A DNA stretch of 64,000 nt from Candidatus Phyllobacterium onerii (GCF_028331445.1 NZ_JAQMHX010000001.1:682001-746000), one strand, 5' to 3'; shown: positions 9,255 through 19,506, numbered from the stretch's first letter. The notes: generated by a model not told the origin, from the letters alone. Numbers and translations are program-made.

Positions 9255-10043
9255 ATGTCGATTGCAAGTTATAATCATCCGCTGTTTGGGCTCGTCACCT
9301 TCAAGACGAAACACTCAGGATGGGTGCGAGGTGACGACATCACATTCGCAAGCGGTTTCGACATCAATCAGATTCAAGTCGTGCATATACCGCAGCTTGA
9401 AAAGATACCGGGAACCCATGGGGGTAATCTCAAGTTTCATCAGCGCGCTCACGCCCAAGTTCTGGCCGCTTTCGCTGAGATAGAGCGCTTGGGTTTGATG
9501 CATCATATCAAGACTTGTGCCGGCTCACTGAACTTCCGCCTTAAAAAACCGACCTCTGGAAGGCTGAGCAAGGAGCCGTCCAATCATGCATTTGGCATCG
9601 CCATTGATCTGAACGCGGATGACGGTTCCCTTGGCGCCTCGGTGGCTCCAGTTGCGCCGGTCTTCGAGAGCCTTGGGTTCCGTTGGGGCAAGGCCTTCAG
9701 CGATCCCATGCACTTTGAGATCAAGACATTCGTCGATCACCCGAAAGCGTTGTCCAGCCCCGTCGCCGTGACGATTGACGGAAAGAAGAGCGCTTTGGAG
9801 GCAAAGAATCTGTTCGGCGATGTCGTCGCCAAGCTCTCTGACCTTGAGAAACTGTTTGATCTCGATGTGACGTCAGCGTCGGAATCGAGCGTTATCGTCC
9901 AAGGCAAAACCGGCACCGCACTGACGGAGCTGCGCCAATTCGGCGATCAGGTCTACGCTTCACTTCTGCCTTTGGCCGGAGTGGGCGGCTTCCATAGTCA
10001 CTTTGACAATGTGTCCAAGGTTTTGCATTTGACAAAGGCCTGA
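9255..10043 (+). CDS. VanY/endolysin-type M15 peptidase
   Basis: The catalytic half has CAGSLNFRLKKPTSGRLS, SNHAFGIAIDLN and DPMHFEIK. This supplies the zinc ligands His, Asp and His plus the catalytic Glu of peptidase family M15 (D-Ala-D-Ala carboxypeptidases and phage L-Ala-D-Glu endopeptidases). No signal peptide is seen. The C-terminal third is a small unassigned domain. The ATG at 9255 is chosen because GGGGAG lies 8-9 bases upstream; two ATG/GTG codons further up have no such site. It is the first rightward gene after the divergent lipoprotein run, which adds a second peptidoglycan-cleaving enzyme to the cluster. Confidence 0.8.
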   Translation: MSIASYNHPLFGLVTFKTKHSGWVRGDDITFASGFDINQIQVVHIPQLEKIPGTHGGNLKFHQRAHAQVLAAFAEIERLGLMHHIKTCAGSLNFRLKKPTSGRLSKEPSNHAFGIAIDLNADDGSLGASVAPVAPVFESLGFRWGKAFSDPMHFEIKTFVDHPKALSSPVAVTIDGKKSALEAKNLFGDVVAKLSDLEKLFDLDVTSASESSVIVQGKTGTALTELRQFGDQVYASLLPLAGVGGFHSHFDNVSKVLHLTKA

Positions 10044-10189
10044 CGCGCCAGCGTCGGCTGCGTCAATTCAGAAACTGGAATCGAGCCAATCGATCAGACT
10101 GCGCCGAGCAGCGGAGGCGCTGGGGTTGTGACTGGCGGGGCAATCGACCAGCGCCGCACTGTTGAAAAAAAGGTTCTAGGAGGCACGCC

Positions 10190-12913
10190 TTGTCCATCAA
10201 CGCCGCGCGAGCGAAAATTTTTCTCGTTCATGGGACGTGGGGCAGAGGCTTTGACCCAGACAGAAACACACAAAGAGAAGTCGCGGGCGATCCCACTTCC
10301 TCTCGGTGGTTTGAGCCTGGATCCAGATTTCGAGTGGCGCTAAGCTCCGGACTGTCAGGCCTGGTTCCCGAGACAGATTTCGGCGCATTTCTGTGGTCCG
10401 GAGCAAATTCTATAGAGGAACGGCGGAGCGCCGCGGCGCGTTTGGCCCAGGCGCTCGACGAAAGTGTCGCAGCAGCCCCGAATGCGCGCCATTTCATCAT
10501 TGCTCATAGTCATGGCGGAAACATTGCGCTCGACGCACGACAAGCAATGTCAGCGAACACGCTGCATGTTCATATCATAACCTTAGCCACACCATTTCTC
10601 TCTATTTGCGAAAGAGCTCCATGCATTACCGACAAGCTTTTCGCTGCCTGCCTTTCGATTGGTGCGGCCGTTTCCGCGATCTATCTCTCGATGGCATGGG
10701 CCGTTCATGCGACCAGTGATTTCGCTACCATCGCTCTAGCCACCGTGTACGGTTCTATCTTGATTTTGTCGGTTGTCTTCGGTGCCGCCACGCTCATTAG
10801 CCGAGTCTATCAAGCGGTTCTAAGGAAACAGCCAATCGGCCCACCTCGATCGAAAGCTCTGAACTCAGCGAAGAAGATCAACAATCAGGGCTTGCTGGCG
10901 GGCGGTTTGTTGCTATGTGCAGGATGGCTCGCATTGGGAATTGATACTGCGATGTTTCTATTGACTCTGTTGTTGCCGACTTCACTGGTGTTCTTCATTT
11001 CCCTCGCCGCAGCAAACAATTTATTATATTGCACCCGATGCGGGAAGCCAAACGACGACCGAATTATGCCAAATCTAATGATCTTACGGAGTCGGCGCGA
11101 CGAAGCCAGCCTTGGATTGTTCTTTGGGAAGATCGCGGGTTTTTTGGCGCATGTTGCAGGGTCAATAACGATAATTGTGCCGAGCGCCGCGGGCCTAGTT
11201 GCCGCAGTAGTCGTTTACTATGTGGTCGACTTTTCGTTCTCGCAGTATCATCAGTACCAAGAATGCATAGCACGCGGCACTTTCTGCTCCATTCCTGGCG
11301 AATATATTTTAATGGTGCTTGTTGGCATGGGGCATTTTATGGCCCGGATCTCCCGCTACCTCGCTTTTGGATTTTTTATATGCGTGACCTTTGTTTTGGT
11401 TGCAGCCATGTGCAAGTCGCTGTTCGGAAGAGAACTTCTATGTCGTTCATTGAATGTGACCGTTGATGCATATGATACACCGGGCGGTTCAGATGCTTAC
11501 AGCGTATATTGGTGCGCGCGGCTCAATGAGAGCGCGTTTGGTCTCCACCATTCGCTTTACAACAATCCTGATACTGTTAGGAAGGTCATCGCTTACGTAG
11601 ATCAGGTTTGCGCGGCCGACTGGAATCGGGAACTGCCGGCCGCCGCGGTACAGGACTACGAAACCCGCCCAAACAAGACATGGCGCAAACCCCTTGCAGT
11701 TACCGTTGCGGCAAGTGTTTATGCCATAGCTATAATGGTGGCCTCCGCTCCACCGGGCGCAACCCCAAGCTGGTGCGCCTTAAGATATTATTTCGAGCCG
11801 TCCGGTCAGAAAGGCGGGTTCACCGTCTTTGTGGCAAGATTCGATAACGACGGTGAGGACATAAGCGGTCGTCTCGCGAAGGAAATCAACCGTCGGTACG
11901 GTTTGCACGTTATCCGGACCTGCCTTCGCGTGACGAGCTCCGTCGAGGACGCGTCCTCTCCAGAAAGTCTTTTTTCGAGCTACAATCCAGACCTAATAAT
12001 TTGGGGTAAGAAAACAGAGCGAGGACAGACCACGTTCCAGCTGAGGCTACGTCGTCAGCAATCGGGCGCTATGCCTATGATGCTTACGTCGATTGGTATC
12101 GCAGAATTTGTCACCAAGCAGTTGCAAGGCTATCTGATCCGCGCAATTGAGGATTCTGCCCTGGATTTGACTTCTCATGAACCGGCTGACAATCTCATTG
12201 AATATGCCGATCAGGTCGCAGCATTTGTACAGGCCGCCGATTGGAGCAACGCGCCGTTAGGAGACCAGCTGGAAAGGTCCGAACGCGCCGCGAAGAACGA
12301 AATTGGGATGAACGCCGCAGCAGGCAGGTCGATGTTGGCAGCGGCGTTGGCCTCCAATGATGGTCTACGTGCAAAAAAAGCAATCGTTTACTTCGAACGT
12401 GCCTCCTCGATTTTGAACAGTTCAGCGGCGTTCAAGGACATTGTCGCAGACAACTGGGCGGGCGAATATCGTCTCGCATTACTTACGGACGCGCGATTGA
12501 ACAAAAGCGAAGCTTCCGCGAGGCAGGCAGCGACATTGTACCTCAACGATTATGACGAGGCCGTGCAAAGTCCTGGAGTTTCGAACTACGACTTACAGCT
12601 ATATGCTGGCATCGCTGCTTCAGCAATTTCGGAGCTTTATGCGATCACCCAAAATCAGAACGATGCGAAGTCTGCGATTCGTCTTGCATGCCAGAGTTTG
12701 GTTCGGCAGCGCTATTGGGGGAGCGACTATGAAAAAATCGAGAAACTTGATGCCCCTCTAACCAAGCAGGGGTTGCAGCGGGGCATAATTCAGAAACTTC
12801 CGCCTCCTACGCAGAGCGAGGCGTATAAGATTCTGGTTCGCTTCGGCAAGGATCCGTCCGTTATCTTCAGGTCGGTGCCGGAGATGGAGGTGGATGAATG
12901 CACGACTTTCTGA
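10190..12913 (+). CDS. Membrane-anchored alpha/beta-hydrolase with helical C-terminus
   Basis: The N-terminal 150 residues are an alpha/beta-hydrolase domain with FLVHGTWGRGF (oxyanion region) and IIAHSHGGNIAL (catalytic Ser near 106). At least six hydrophobic segments follow between about residues 155 and 515, then a long soluble C-terminus with helical-repeat character (about 660-870). The enzyme thus sits on the inner membrane with a large cytoplasmic or periplasmic tail. The start is TTG at 10190 with GGAGG 7 bases upstream. An ATG is not available in frame near it. The combination of a hydrolase head, membrane domain and repeat tail is not one I can match to a named family. It would suit an enzyme acting on membrane lipid under control of a partner. 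Confidence 0.75.
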   Translation: MSINAARAKIFLVHGTWGRGFDPDRNTQREVAGDPTSSRWFEPGSRFRVALSSGLSGLVPETDFGAFLWSGANSIEERRSAAARLAQALDESVAAAPNARHFIIAHSHGGNIALDARQAMSANTLHVHIITLATPFLSICERAPCITDKLFAACLSIGAAVSAIYLSMAWAVHATSDFATIALATVYGSILILSVVFGAATLISRVYQAVLRKQPIGPPRSKALNSAKKINNQGLLAGGLLLCAGWLALGIDTAMFLLTLLLPTSLVFFISLAAANNLLYCTRCGKPNDDRIMPNLMILRSRRDEASLGLFFGKIAGFLAHVAGSITIIVPSAAGLVAAVVVYYVVDFSFSQYHQYQECIARGTFCSIPGEYILMVLVGMGHFMARISRYLAFGFFICVTFVLVAAMCKSLFGRELLCRSLNVTVDAYDTPGGSDAYSVYWCARLNESAFGLHHSLYNNPDTVRKVIAYVDQVCAADWNRELPAAAVQDYETRPNKTWRKPLAVTVAASVYAIAIMVASAPPGATPSWCALRYYFEPSGQKGGFTVFVARFDNDGEDISGRLAKEINRRYGLHVIRTCLRVTSSVEDASSPESLFSSYNPDLIIWGKKTERGQTTFQLRLRRQQSGAMPMMLTSIGIAEFVTKQLQGYLIRAIEDSALDLTSHEPADNLIEYADQVAAFVQAADWSNAPLGDQLERSERAAKNEIGMNAAAGRSMLAAALASNDGLRAKKAIVYFERASSILNSSAAFKDIVADNWAGEYRLALLTDARLNKSEASARQAATLYLNDYDEAVQSPGVSNYDLQLYAGIAASAISELYAITQNQNDAKSAIRLACQSLVRQRYWGSDYEKIEKLDAPLTKQGLQRGIIQKLPPPTQSEAYKILVRFGKDPSVIFRSVPEMEVDECTTF

Positions 12914-12957
12914 CGGGTATTCGCTACGGATGGACCGGGTTTCGAACTCATAGGGCG

Positions 12958-13193
12958 TCATGCCGCCAAGGCTGGTGTGGCTCGGTTCAGATCGATGATC
13001 TGGCGGGCGTGTCGATAGCTGGTGAAGTGATAGTCGTTGAGGCACTCATCAGGAAGTCTGCCGTTGCAGCTTTCAACACAGCCCTTCTGCATCGGTTTTC
13101 CCGGCGCGATATAGTGGCATTCGACCTGATGTCCCTGCTGCATTTCAGGATGGTATTCGAGGTCAGTTCAGTGCCATTGTCCGAGACAACCAT
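12958..13193 (-). pseudogene. Remnant of IS3-family transposase (orfB)
   Basis: On the minus strand two frames together give the end of an IS3-type DDE transposase. [11 protein letters not shown] (second Asp region) is in one frame and [16 protein letters not shown] plus [12 protein letters not shown] (Glu region) in another. The frame break between them, and the loss of both ends, show it is dead. It follows the membrane hydrolase gene directly and marks an old insertion inside the island. Confidence 0.75.
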
Positions 13194-14314
13194 GCAGGAA
13201 TTCCACGGCGTTCGACGATTCTGTCCATCTCCCTGCCAACGCGCGTTGCCGAGATCGAATTATCGACGATCGTTGCCAGACATTCGCGGAGTCATGATAA
13301 CGTACAGCACCCGAAAACGGCGGGGGTCGGTTAATGAATCCGAGATAAAGGACCTTGGTGGATCGCCATCGGCGCACGTGTGCCAAGCGCTCGTTTACGA
13401 TCCCCACGCGTGCGCACCATCACGTGCTCCTCCTTGTAGAGACGGTAAAAACTTCTTCCAATTGACCTCGAGACCCTTCACACTTCAGCAGAATGTGAAA
13501 CCGGCGGTACCTGTTGGCTATTTGACCTGTTCCGATTGGAAAGTGCCAAACTACAAGCATGGCAGACTCTTGGGGGACCACGATTCATGGAGGGCGTTCA
13601 AACCAAAGGCGGTAAGGGATAAACTGGACAAGCACCAGGGAATCGAGAACAGCATCCGAAGCAACTTTACGAAGCGTTCGGCAACCTGGCGGCGCATCCG
13701 ACCCGCAAATCGGCGGCGATGCTTTCTCATGATGACGAGCCCGCTCCAAGCGGTCCATTTTACGTGCCTTCATTGTAGCGGCTAAGCTTTCAGATGGATG
13801 GCATTGGTATTGAAGCCAGTAACATGATCGCCGATGTTGTCGACCAAGATGATGCTATGCCCACCGCTTGGGGCAGGGGTCTATGAACTAGCTGCCATTG
13901 TAGACTTTTGGCCACCAATCAAAAATGGGCCAATCAGTTGTCATCGGTGTTTTCAAAGGAACCGTTGTCTCCATTAGCTGTCCTAGCTTCGAGCGCCCCG
14001 TGCCGCCCCTAATGTTCCCGTTCTGTGCTTCGAAAGTTGCACAATATCCAATGGCGACCTTGTCGATCATTTGGTACGTGAACTGCACGTTGCGGTTCGC
14101 TGCTGGCCCGACACCAGGATTCATGGAATATTGCGCGACAACCTAGGCATTGCCGCTCTGGACGAATGGTCCGCTTCGTCGAGTACCAGTACAAGAGAAC
14201 GCTCGGACACCATTCCTCAAAAGGGTTTCGCAACAAGACCGATAATGCGACGGTATTAGGTCTCGTAACTTGTTGGGGCTGAAAAGGTATCATGTCGGGC
14301 CGTCACGGCTCGCT
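13194..14314. other. Decayed region between IS remnant and GH46-like gene
   Basis: About 1.1 kb with no intact gene I can support. The longest open stretch on the minus strand, 13888-14124, would encode 78 residues (ATG start, ending WPKVYNGS) and may be the tail of a lost gene, but it shows no known motif. The first few hundred bases may hold more of the decayed IS3-type element. Confidence 0.45.
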
Positions 14315-15010
14315 TCACTGAGGAAATGCGACATCAATGGCATCCCGGCGCCTCTTTCGATGCGCGTCATTTCCGATGTACCCTGATAGAACCTGCTCAG
14401 GTCGCCAACCATATCTCGTAGCAAGCTGTTTGAAGCCGTTACTTCCCACGGAGTTCGCAACTCCAGTAGCGATCGCGAGACTTCTACTGTCGGTCCAGCC
14501 GTGCTCCAAGGCCAGATCAATCGTGGGCTTCATCAAGTCGAGCCATGCCTGGTTTTGGATGCTGTGAGACGCAGGGCTATTAACAAATTGAACCATGCCC
14601 TCGCGCCACCATCTCTGGGAGTAGCAACCCCATCCAGTATCGTTTCCTCTGTGCTTCCCCGGTCTGCATTTACTGGAGTAGCTAGCAACCATATCCTCCT
14701 TCGATCGCCCGAAATATTTTTTTGTATCCATGAGTCTATAGAGGGCAGCCAAGCCACCCCGAGCGAAATTAGCGATGCCGACGGTGCCGCCGTCTAGGGC
14801 GAAAACTTGAGTGTATGTTTTCGATTTCCCGTTGCGGGCCAAAACCTTCCAGAGAATTTCCTGCGGGACACTCGACTTGGCAAAGTCTTCATAATTGCCG
14901 AAAGTCAGTTTAGCTGCCTCAGCCGGAAGCCAAGCTTGAGCTGCGAGCACTGTTGTAACTAGTCCTATGCGCCTTGAGATCGCGTACAATCGGCCATACC
15001 GGTAACGCAT
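14315..15010 (-). CDS. Exported GH46/lysozyme-like protein
   Basis: The start is ATG at 15010, preceded by GGAGGG 7 bases upstream. The product begins MRYRYGRLYAISRRIGLVTT, with AEAAKLTF as a likely signal-peptidase site, so it is periplasmic. The mature part has GTVGIANFARGGLAALYRLM, WGCYSQRWWREGMVQF and LAIATGVANSVGSNG. The order and spacing resemble the GH46-like middle part of the modular hydrolase at 6096-8096. That points to a glycan-cleaving or glycan-binding enzyme. The catalytic acid pair is not certain from reading alone. It lies alone on the minus strand between decayed DNA and the patatin gene. Confidence 0.65.
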   Translation of the reverse strand: MRYRYGRLYAISRRIGLVTTVLAAQAWLPAEAAKLTFGNYEDFAKSSVPQEILWKVLARNGKSKTYTQVFALDGGTVGIANFARGGLAALYRLMDTKKYFGRSKEDMVASYSSKCRPGKHRGNDTGWGCYSQRWWREGMVQFVNSPASHSIQNQAWLDLMKPTIDLALEHGWTDSRSLAIATGVANSVGSNGFKQLATRYGWRPEQVLSGYIGNDAHRKRRRDAIDVAFPQ

Positions 15011-15885
15011 TTGGTTACCCTCCTGTTTACGCTGCTCTTGAGCAGCTGTTTGTATGTCACTAGTCACCGCTCGTGATACCCCAAAGCCATTCTCTGCGGG
15101 CCAACTGTCTGATCCCGCAGGTTGATGTACTTTTCATCGAATGCTCAATTCATATGAGCGGAAACTTCGCTGCTGTATTCACAGGAGTAACTTTCTCATA
15201 GGAGACCCCATACCAATTCGTGGACGCTGGAGCGACGGATCTCGAGATATCACCGCTTCGGGCATTATTGGTTGCCCATAAACTTTACGAACTATCGTAC
15301 ACCGGCCTTCTGCGGCCCGCTGAGCGATTCGTCAAAGGACTCAACCACGGTTACGTCTCCACTGGCTCAAACACACAATATCGCAAGCGCCTGAGCGCGT
15401 TGAGGCATCTACGCGAAAAAAAAGATGCTATAGATGTTAACTCGACTGCGAACCGGAAGTTCGCCATGTAATAAGATCCCCAACCCTAATAACCCATCAA
15501 CTTCGATCTTCGCTTTCAAAGATATATTAGTTTTGATCGATTTGCTAACCCTTTTGGAATACTTGGCAATGATTTAACTGAAGCGTATAATTTTGATCGG
15601 GGAAAAAGTAATATCCATTTCGGCAGGGGCGAACATGGAAACCAAGCAACTATTTATCCAAAAGTGGATGGCAGCCGGTAGGGTGGGCGCTCCAGCGACG
15701 GGTTTGGTGAAAAGTGTTGCAATTTATGTTTGTGTCTATCCTCAGCTCGTGAAGGTTGATAGTGCCATAGGTACAATACCGGCCCCACGCTTTCGTTCTG
15801 GTAGCGTAAGAATGTCGGCTATAAAACTCATCGTCCCCGACGCCGCTTCCAAAACAACACGAACGCAGAGCGCGCAAGGTGAGGC
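15011..15885. other. Intergenic stretch upstream of the patatin gene
   Basis: About 870 bases without a gene I can defend. Two short frames, 15220-15471 (GTG start) and 15635-15889 (ends ATGA into the patatin start), show no known motif. The AT-rich part near 15480-15600 is a plausible place for a rightward promoter serving the patatin gene. Confidence 0.4.
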
Positions 15886-18651
15886 ATGAAAAACTCACCG
15901 ATGCGCCGCCCTGCAGCAAGCTTTTTCTGGGGTTTAATGTGGATTATGCTCGCCCTCGGCTTGGTAGCCGCGGTTCTGTTTTGGCGTGTCTTGAAACCGG
16001 ATGGGTCGAGTTGGACCGCATGGGCGCTGGAGATCGGTGTCTGGGCCGGCGCCTTCGGTTTGTGTGCGCTGCTACTCAGGTTGATATCCGGTGCGACAGA
16101 CCTTCTGTGGACCCTCGCCGCCATGTGGCGGCCCCTCGTCCTTGTCCTAGCAGCCGCTTATCTTCTGTTCTCTAATGACCAGGGGCGTGAACTCGGCGTC
16201 GGCCTCTTGGCCGAGAACAATGGGTGGCGGCTCTTCTTTCTGTTTTTGGCTCTAATCTATTGGGCGACCAATAACTGGCATACGGCACGCCTCGGCCTGC
16301 GTGCTGCTGTAATGCACGGCGATATCCCCGCTCCTTTGGGCGACGACAGGTGGATGTTCTGGCCACCGCGTCTCCTTGGCGTCTGTGCGCATCTCTTCGC
16401 GGCGATCAATCTCTCTCTAGCGGCCCAAAGCGAACCGGCGTTAGCCTCAGGCAGATTGTGGCTTGTTGCGTGGACAGCGCCGCTGGTCATAGTAGCCGCG
16501 ACGGGTCTGGCCTGGTCCTTCGATCGACTTGTTGTGTCGCAGCGAAGGCCCCGCGAAAGAACGACCTTAAGCTTTATCACCAGCGCAGGCGTCGCGATTC
16601 TCATGTTCGCCGGCATCCCGGGCTTCATCGCAGGTATTGCCAAATTCATTACATCGCTTCCACCCGGATTTTCATGGGGAACGTTCTGGATCAGCTCCTC
16701 GGCGGTCGTCTTCCTGAATGTTATCAGCTGGCACCGCAGGCGGCCGATTGGGGTCGGTTTCTCCAAGGCAGAAAGGGCATCCAATGACAAACGTGAGAAC
16801 CGGCAGATTCTTCTCTTTACGGCTGGGCTGTTTCTCATTGCAGTAATTTTCGCCTGCGCGACATGGACTGACGCCGTCTCCGTCGGACGAACCTTGGGAT
16901 CGATGGTGGTCGCCTATTTTGCGCTGGGGGCGATCCTGGCCTTGGTCAACGCCGTCGAGTTTGCGGTCACTTGGTTGACTGAAAAGGGCGTGTTCGGTCA
17001 AGGGGCCAGTATTCGCGTTGTCGGTGCCTACGCGGCCGTCTTTCTGATCGCCATTGGGGTCCTCAATGCGTGGCTGCATCCGTTCCACCGGGTGCGTACC
17101 TGTGACGGAGATTGCATCGCTACAGAATTGCCCGATGACAGACTGACCGTCGCCGTCGCGGCCCGTACTTGGTACGAGCAGGCTAAGGCCGCCTACGGCA
17201 GGACGCACGGGGAGGGGCCCGTGCCGATGGTGATCGTCGCAACGGCTGGAGGTGGCATCCGAGCAGCCTATTGGACGGCGGAGATCCTTGAAAAACTCGC
17301 AGGCGATTTCGAGGACGAGGACGGGTTTAAGGAAGAAGGAGGCGTTCGTCCCTATCTGTTCGCCATCAGCGGTGTCTCCGGAGGCAGCGTCGGCGCCACC
17401 GCCTTTGAGGCGGCTCTGGCGGAGCGCGATAAGCGTTCATGCAGGGTAGGGGTCAAGGACCCGACGTGTCCACGCGCCACGATGTTTCTGACCGCAGATT
17501 TCCTCGCGCCGGCTCTTGCGAACCTAGTGTTTGTCGATGCGCCGTCGAGCTTTTTGCCGCACTTTGGTCAGGTCGATCGCGGCACGGCGCTCGAAAGAAG
17601 CTTCGAGTATGCAAGCGGAGACCTGCTGGCGCGACCGTTCCTGAGCTTGTTTCCTTACAAAAAAGATTCAGCAGCGGAAGGCAAAACGCTGTGGCGTCCC
17701 GTTCTTCTACTCAATGCCACACATGAAGAAACCGGCAAGCGCATTATCACCGGCCACGTCCTGATTGAACGCAATGTGTTCATCGATAGCCTCGACGCGC
17801 TGCATGTGCTGGGGAAGGACGTGCGAGCGAGCACTGCCGCTCACAACAGCGCGCGCTTTACATACATCTCTCCGGCTGGCGATCTCGGTGATAGACGCGG
17901 TTCGGTGATCGACGGGGGATATTTTGAGAACTATGGTGCTCTTACTGCGCTCGAACTCGCCCGCGCCGCGAGGTCGGAATTGAGAGACGAGCATCCTGGG
18001 GTCAAGCTGGTTATCCTGATGATCAGCAGCGATCCAGGCCTTGAACAGGCCCATGAGCTAGTACGGATCAAAGAAGCCAAAGACCACCGACAATGCTTGG
18101 TGAGCATCGCCGAGCATGAAGGCGCGCCGTCCGGCGCTTCGCATAAACCCGATGAGTCGCCAAACTATCTTTCGCTCAATGAGGAGGAGGTTCAGAACGC
18201 CTGGCTCAACGAATTTATTGCGCCATTCCAGGGCATAAAAAACGTGCGCGAGGCGCACGGAAACCGCGCCGCGGCCGAACTCGCTGTGCAGATCTGTGCC
18301 GAGTTTCGCAATCGAAGAAGCGCGCCTGCGTCCGCGCCTCCATCGACGACCTCATCGCTGTCCCCACAGGTGCAAACCAACGCCCCGCTCGACAAATCTA
18401 AGAACGAGAGCGTTAACCAGTCACCACACGTCGAGGCGAGCCCCGAAGATCCGTACTTCGCTCATCTGGCGATGTGCACGGAAGGAGTTCCACCACCGGT
18501 CCAGGCCCCTCTTGGCTGGGTCTTGTCAAGCGCGACCCGAACGGCCTTCCCAGAGCTTCTTCGCAGTCAATGCGAAAACGGTACGGAGTTGGAGCAGCTC
18601 GAAATCGCTATTGGGAAGAAGGATTTGTCACGACAAGCAAGCGGCCCATAA
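15886..18651 (+). CDS. Membrane-anchored patatin-like phospholipase
   Basis: About 400 N-terminal residues contain many hydrophobic helices, so the enzyme is held in the inner membrane. The patatin domain follows with all its parts: oxyanion loop AGGGIRAAYW (near 455), nucleophile elbow GVSGGSVG (Ser near 498) and the dyad Asp in DGGYFENYGAL (near 675). Patatins hydrolyse acyl chains from phospholipids, and several bacterial ones act in phage defence by breaking the host membrane. The C-terminal 150 residues are low in complexity with many Ser and Pro. It is followed by the decayed duplicate and then the caspase operon. Whether it is controlled by that operon is an inference. Confidence 0.85.
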   Translation: MKNSPMRRPAASFFWGLMWIMLALGLVAAVLFWRVLKPDGSSWTAWALEIGVWAGAFGLCALLLRLISGATDLLWTLAAMWRPLVLVLAAAYLLFSNDQGRELGVGLLAENNGWRLFFLFLALIYWATNNWHTARLGLRAAVMHGDIPAPLGDDRWMFWPPRLLGVCAHLFAAINLSLAAQSEPALASGRLWLVAWTAPLVIVAATGLAWSFDRLVVSQRRPRERTTLSFITSAGVAILMFAGIPGFIAGIAKFITSLPPGFSWGTFWISSSAVVFLNVISWHRRRPIGVGFSKAERASNDKRENRQILLFTAGLFLIAVIFACATWTDAVSVGRTLGSMVVAYFALGAILALVNAVEFAVTWLTEKGVFGQGASIRVVGAYAAVFLIAIGVLNAWLHPFHRVRTCDGDCIATELPDDRLTVAVAARTWYEQAKAAYGRTHGEGPVPMVIVATAGGGIRAAYWTAEILEKLAGDFEDEDGFKEEGGVRPYLFAISGVSGGSVGATAFEAALAERDKRSCRVGVKDPTCPRATMFLTADFLAPALANLVFVDAPSSFLPHFGQVDRGTALERSFEYASGDLLARPFLSLFPYKKDSAAEGKTLWRPVLLLNATHEETGKRIITGHVLIERNVFIDSLDALHVLGKDVRASTAAHNSARFTYISPAGDLGDRRGSVIDGGYFENYGALTALELARAARSELRDEHPGVKLVILMISSDPGLEQAHELVRIKEAKDHRQCLVSIAEHEGAPSGASHKPDESPNYLSLNEEEVQNAWLNEFIAPFQGIKNVREAHGNRAAAELAVQICAEFRNRRSAPASAPPSTTSSLSPQVQTNAPLDKSKNESVNQSPHVEASPEDPYFAHLAMCTEGVPPPVQAPLGWVLSSATRTAFPELLRSQCENGTELEQLEIAIGKKDLSRQASGP

Positions 18652-18811
18652 ACCTGCGGGCAAACTGCGTGCTATCGCCAGAGGCTTGCCGGAGCTCCTG
18701 GCGTCGTACCAGACGCGTGGGGCGGGGAATTCGCTTTCGACGAGGATATTGCCGAGCAAGCGGCAGTTGGCGGAGATCCAAAAGGCACTTGCGACGGATG
18801 TCCAACATTCG

Positions 18812-19292
18812 AGCTTAGCGGAAATCCCGCAGCATGTTCAAGGGCGGGATTGGTGTTTACCGGACGTGTGTTCTCGTCGATGCACGTGGCGAAAATAAGG
18901 ATTGGATTAGCTGAGACTAGTAATATCAAGGGGGCAAAAGGAATTATGGTCAATTTTTCGAAGATAATCATGAATGGTGTGGGGTCATTATCTTGGCCCT
19001 CCTAGTAATCGTCAATGTCATCGGCAAATGGAGTGTGATGGATTCGGTAGCGCTTCCTGCCTGGCAATCACCGGTCTTGTCGTACTTCTTACCGCGCTAG
19101 CGTCTATTGGCATTGCCAGCATAAGGGGCACCGGTGTCACAGCGACGGTAAATGCTGTAACGTGCGACATGAGTTTGACTTCAGATATTCCAGAGGGGCT
19201 TGGACACTCAGCTTGACCGACAGTTCGGGGAGAGCCATCAACGCCCCCCATCGATCACGGTTACCGCAAATGTCCAGGAGCCTGCCAAATAA
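18812..19292 (+). pseudogene. Degenerate inverted copy of the 3' end of the wall hydrolase plus the TM/IPT gene
   Basis: Bases 18812-18914 encode MFKGGIGVY and then RGENKDWIS before a stop, matching the last residues (MFKGGIGVY, RGENKDWTG) of the modular hydrolase at 6096-8096. At 18946 an ATG opens MVNFSKIIM, the start of the TM/IPT protein at 5172-6062. The frame then breaks. After a large internal deletion the copy ends with IRGTGVTATVNAVTCDMSL, a frameshift, and the DSSG...CQEPAK-like tail up to TAA at 19292. Both genes and the gap between them are thus kept in order but inverted relative to the intact pair. Confidence 0.85.
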
Positions 19293-19506
19293 AGGGTGCC
19301 CGTATCAGCAAGCTAACCTTTATATCACGTGTCAAGTGAAAGAGAATGCGAAAGAAAGAACACGAAAATCGTCGTTACAGATCACAGACGAGCTAGGGTA
19401 ATATCCGCTGGGGCCGTGGCTACAGGATGAGCTTTATATTGAACCCGCTAGATGGCGTCTTGGATCGGACTGACGACAAAAAATTGTTCCAAGATGGGGG
19501 GACAGA

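Noticed and set aside
13888-14124. Similarity of this region to 49430-49470 (both hold GTAGACTTT followed by TTGGCCA-like bases)
   Set aside because: The shared run is about a dozen bases with gaps and does not extend, so it is probably chance.
15220-15471. GTG-started frame of 83 codons
   Set aside because: No ribosome site or known motif. It lies in a region with other chance frames.
15635-15889. Short ORF ending ATGA into the patatin start
   Set aside because: The overlap is attractive, but the product shows no domain, the composition does not look coding and the ribosome site is weak.
1407-18651. Reading the hydrolase cluster as type VI secretion effectors
   Set aside because: No VgrG, PAAR, Hcp or sheath gene is near, and several of the enzymes have signal peptides or membrane anchors, which such effectors normally lack.
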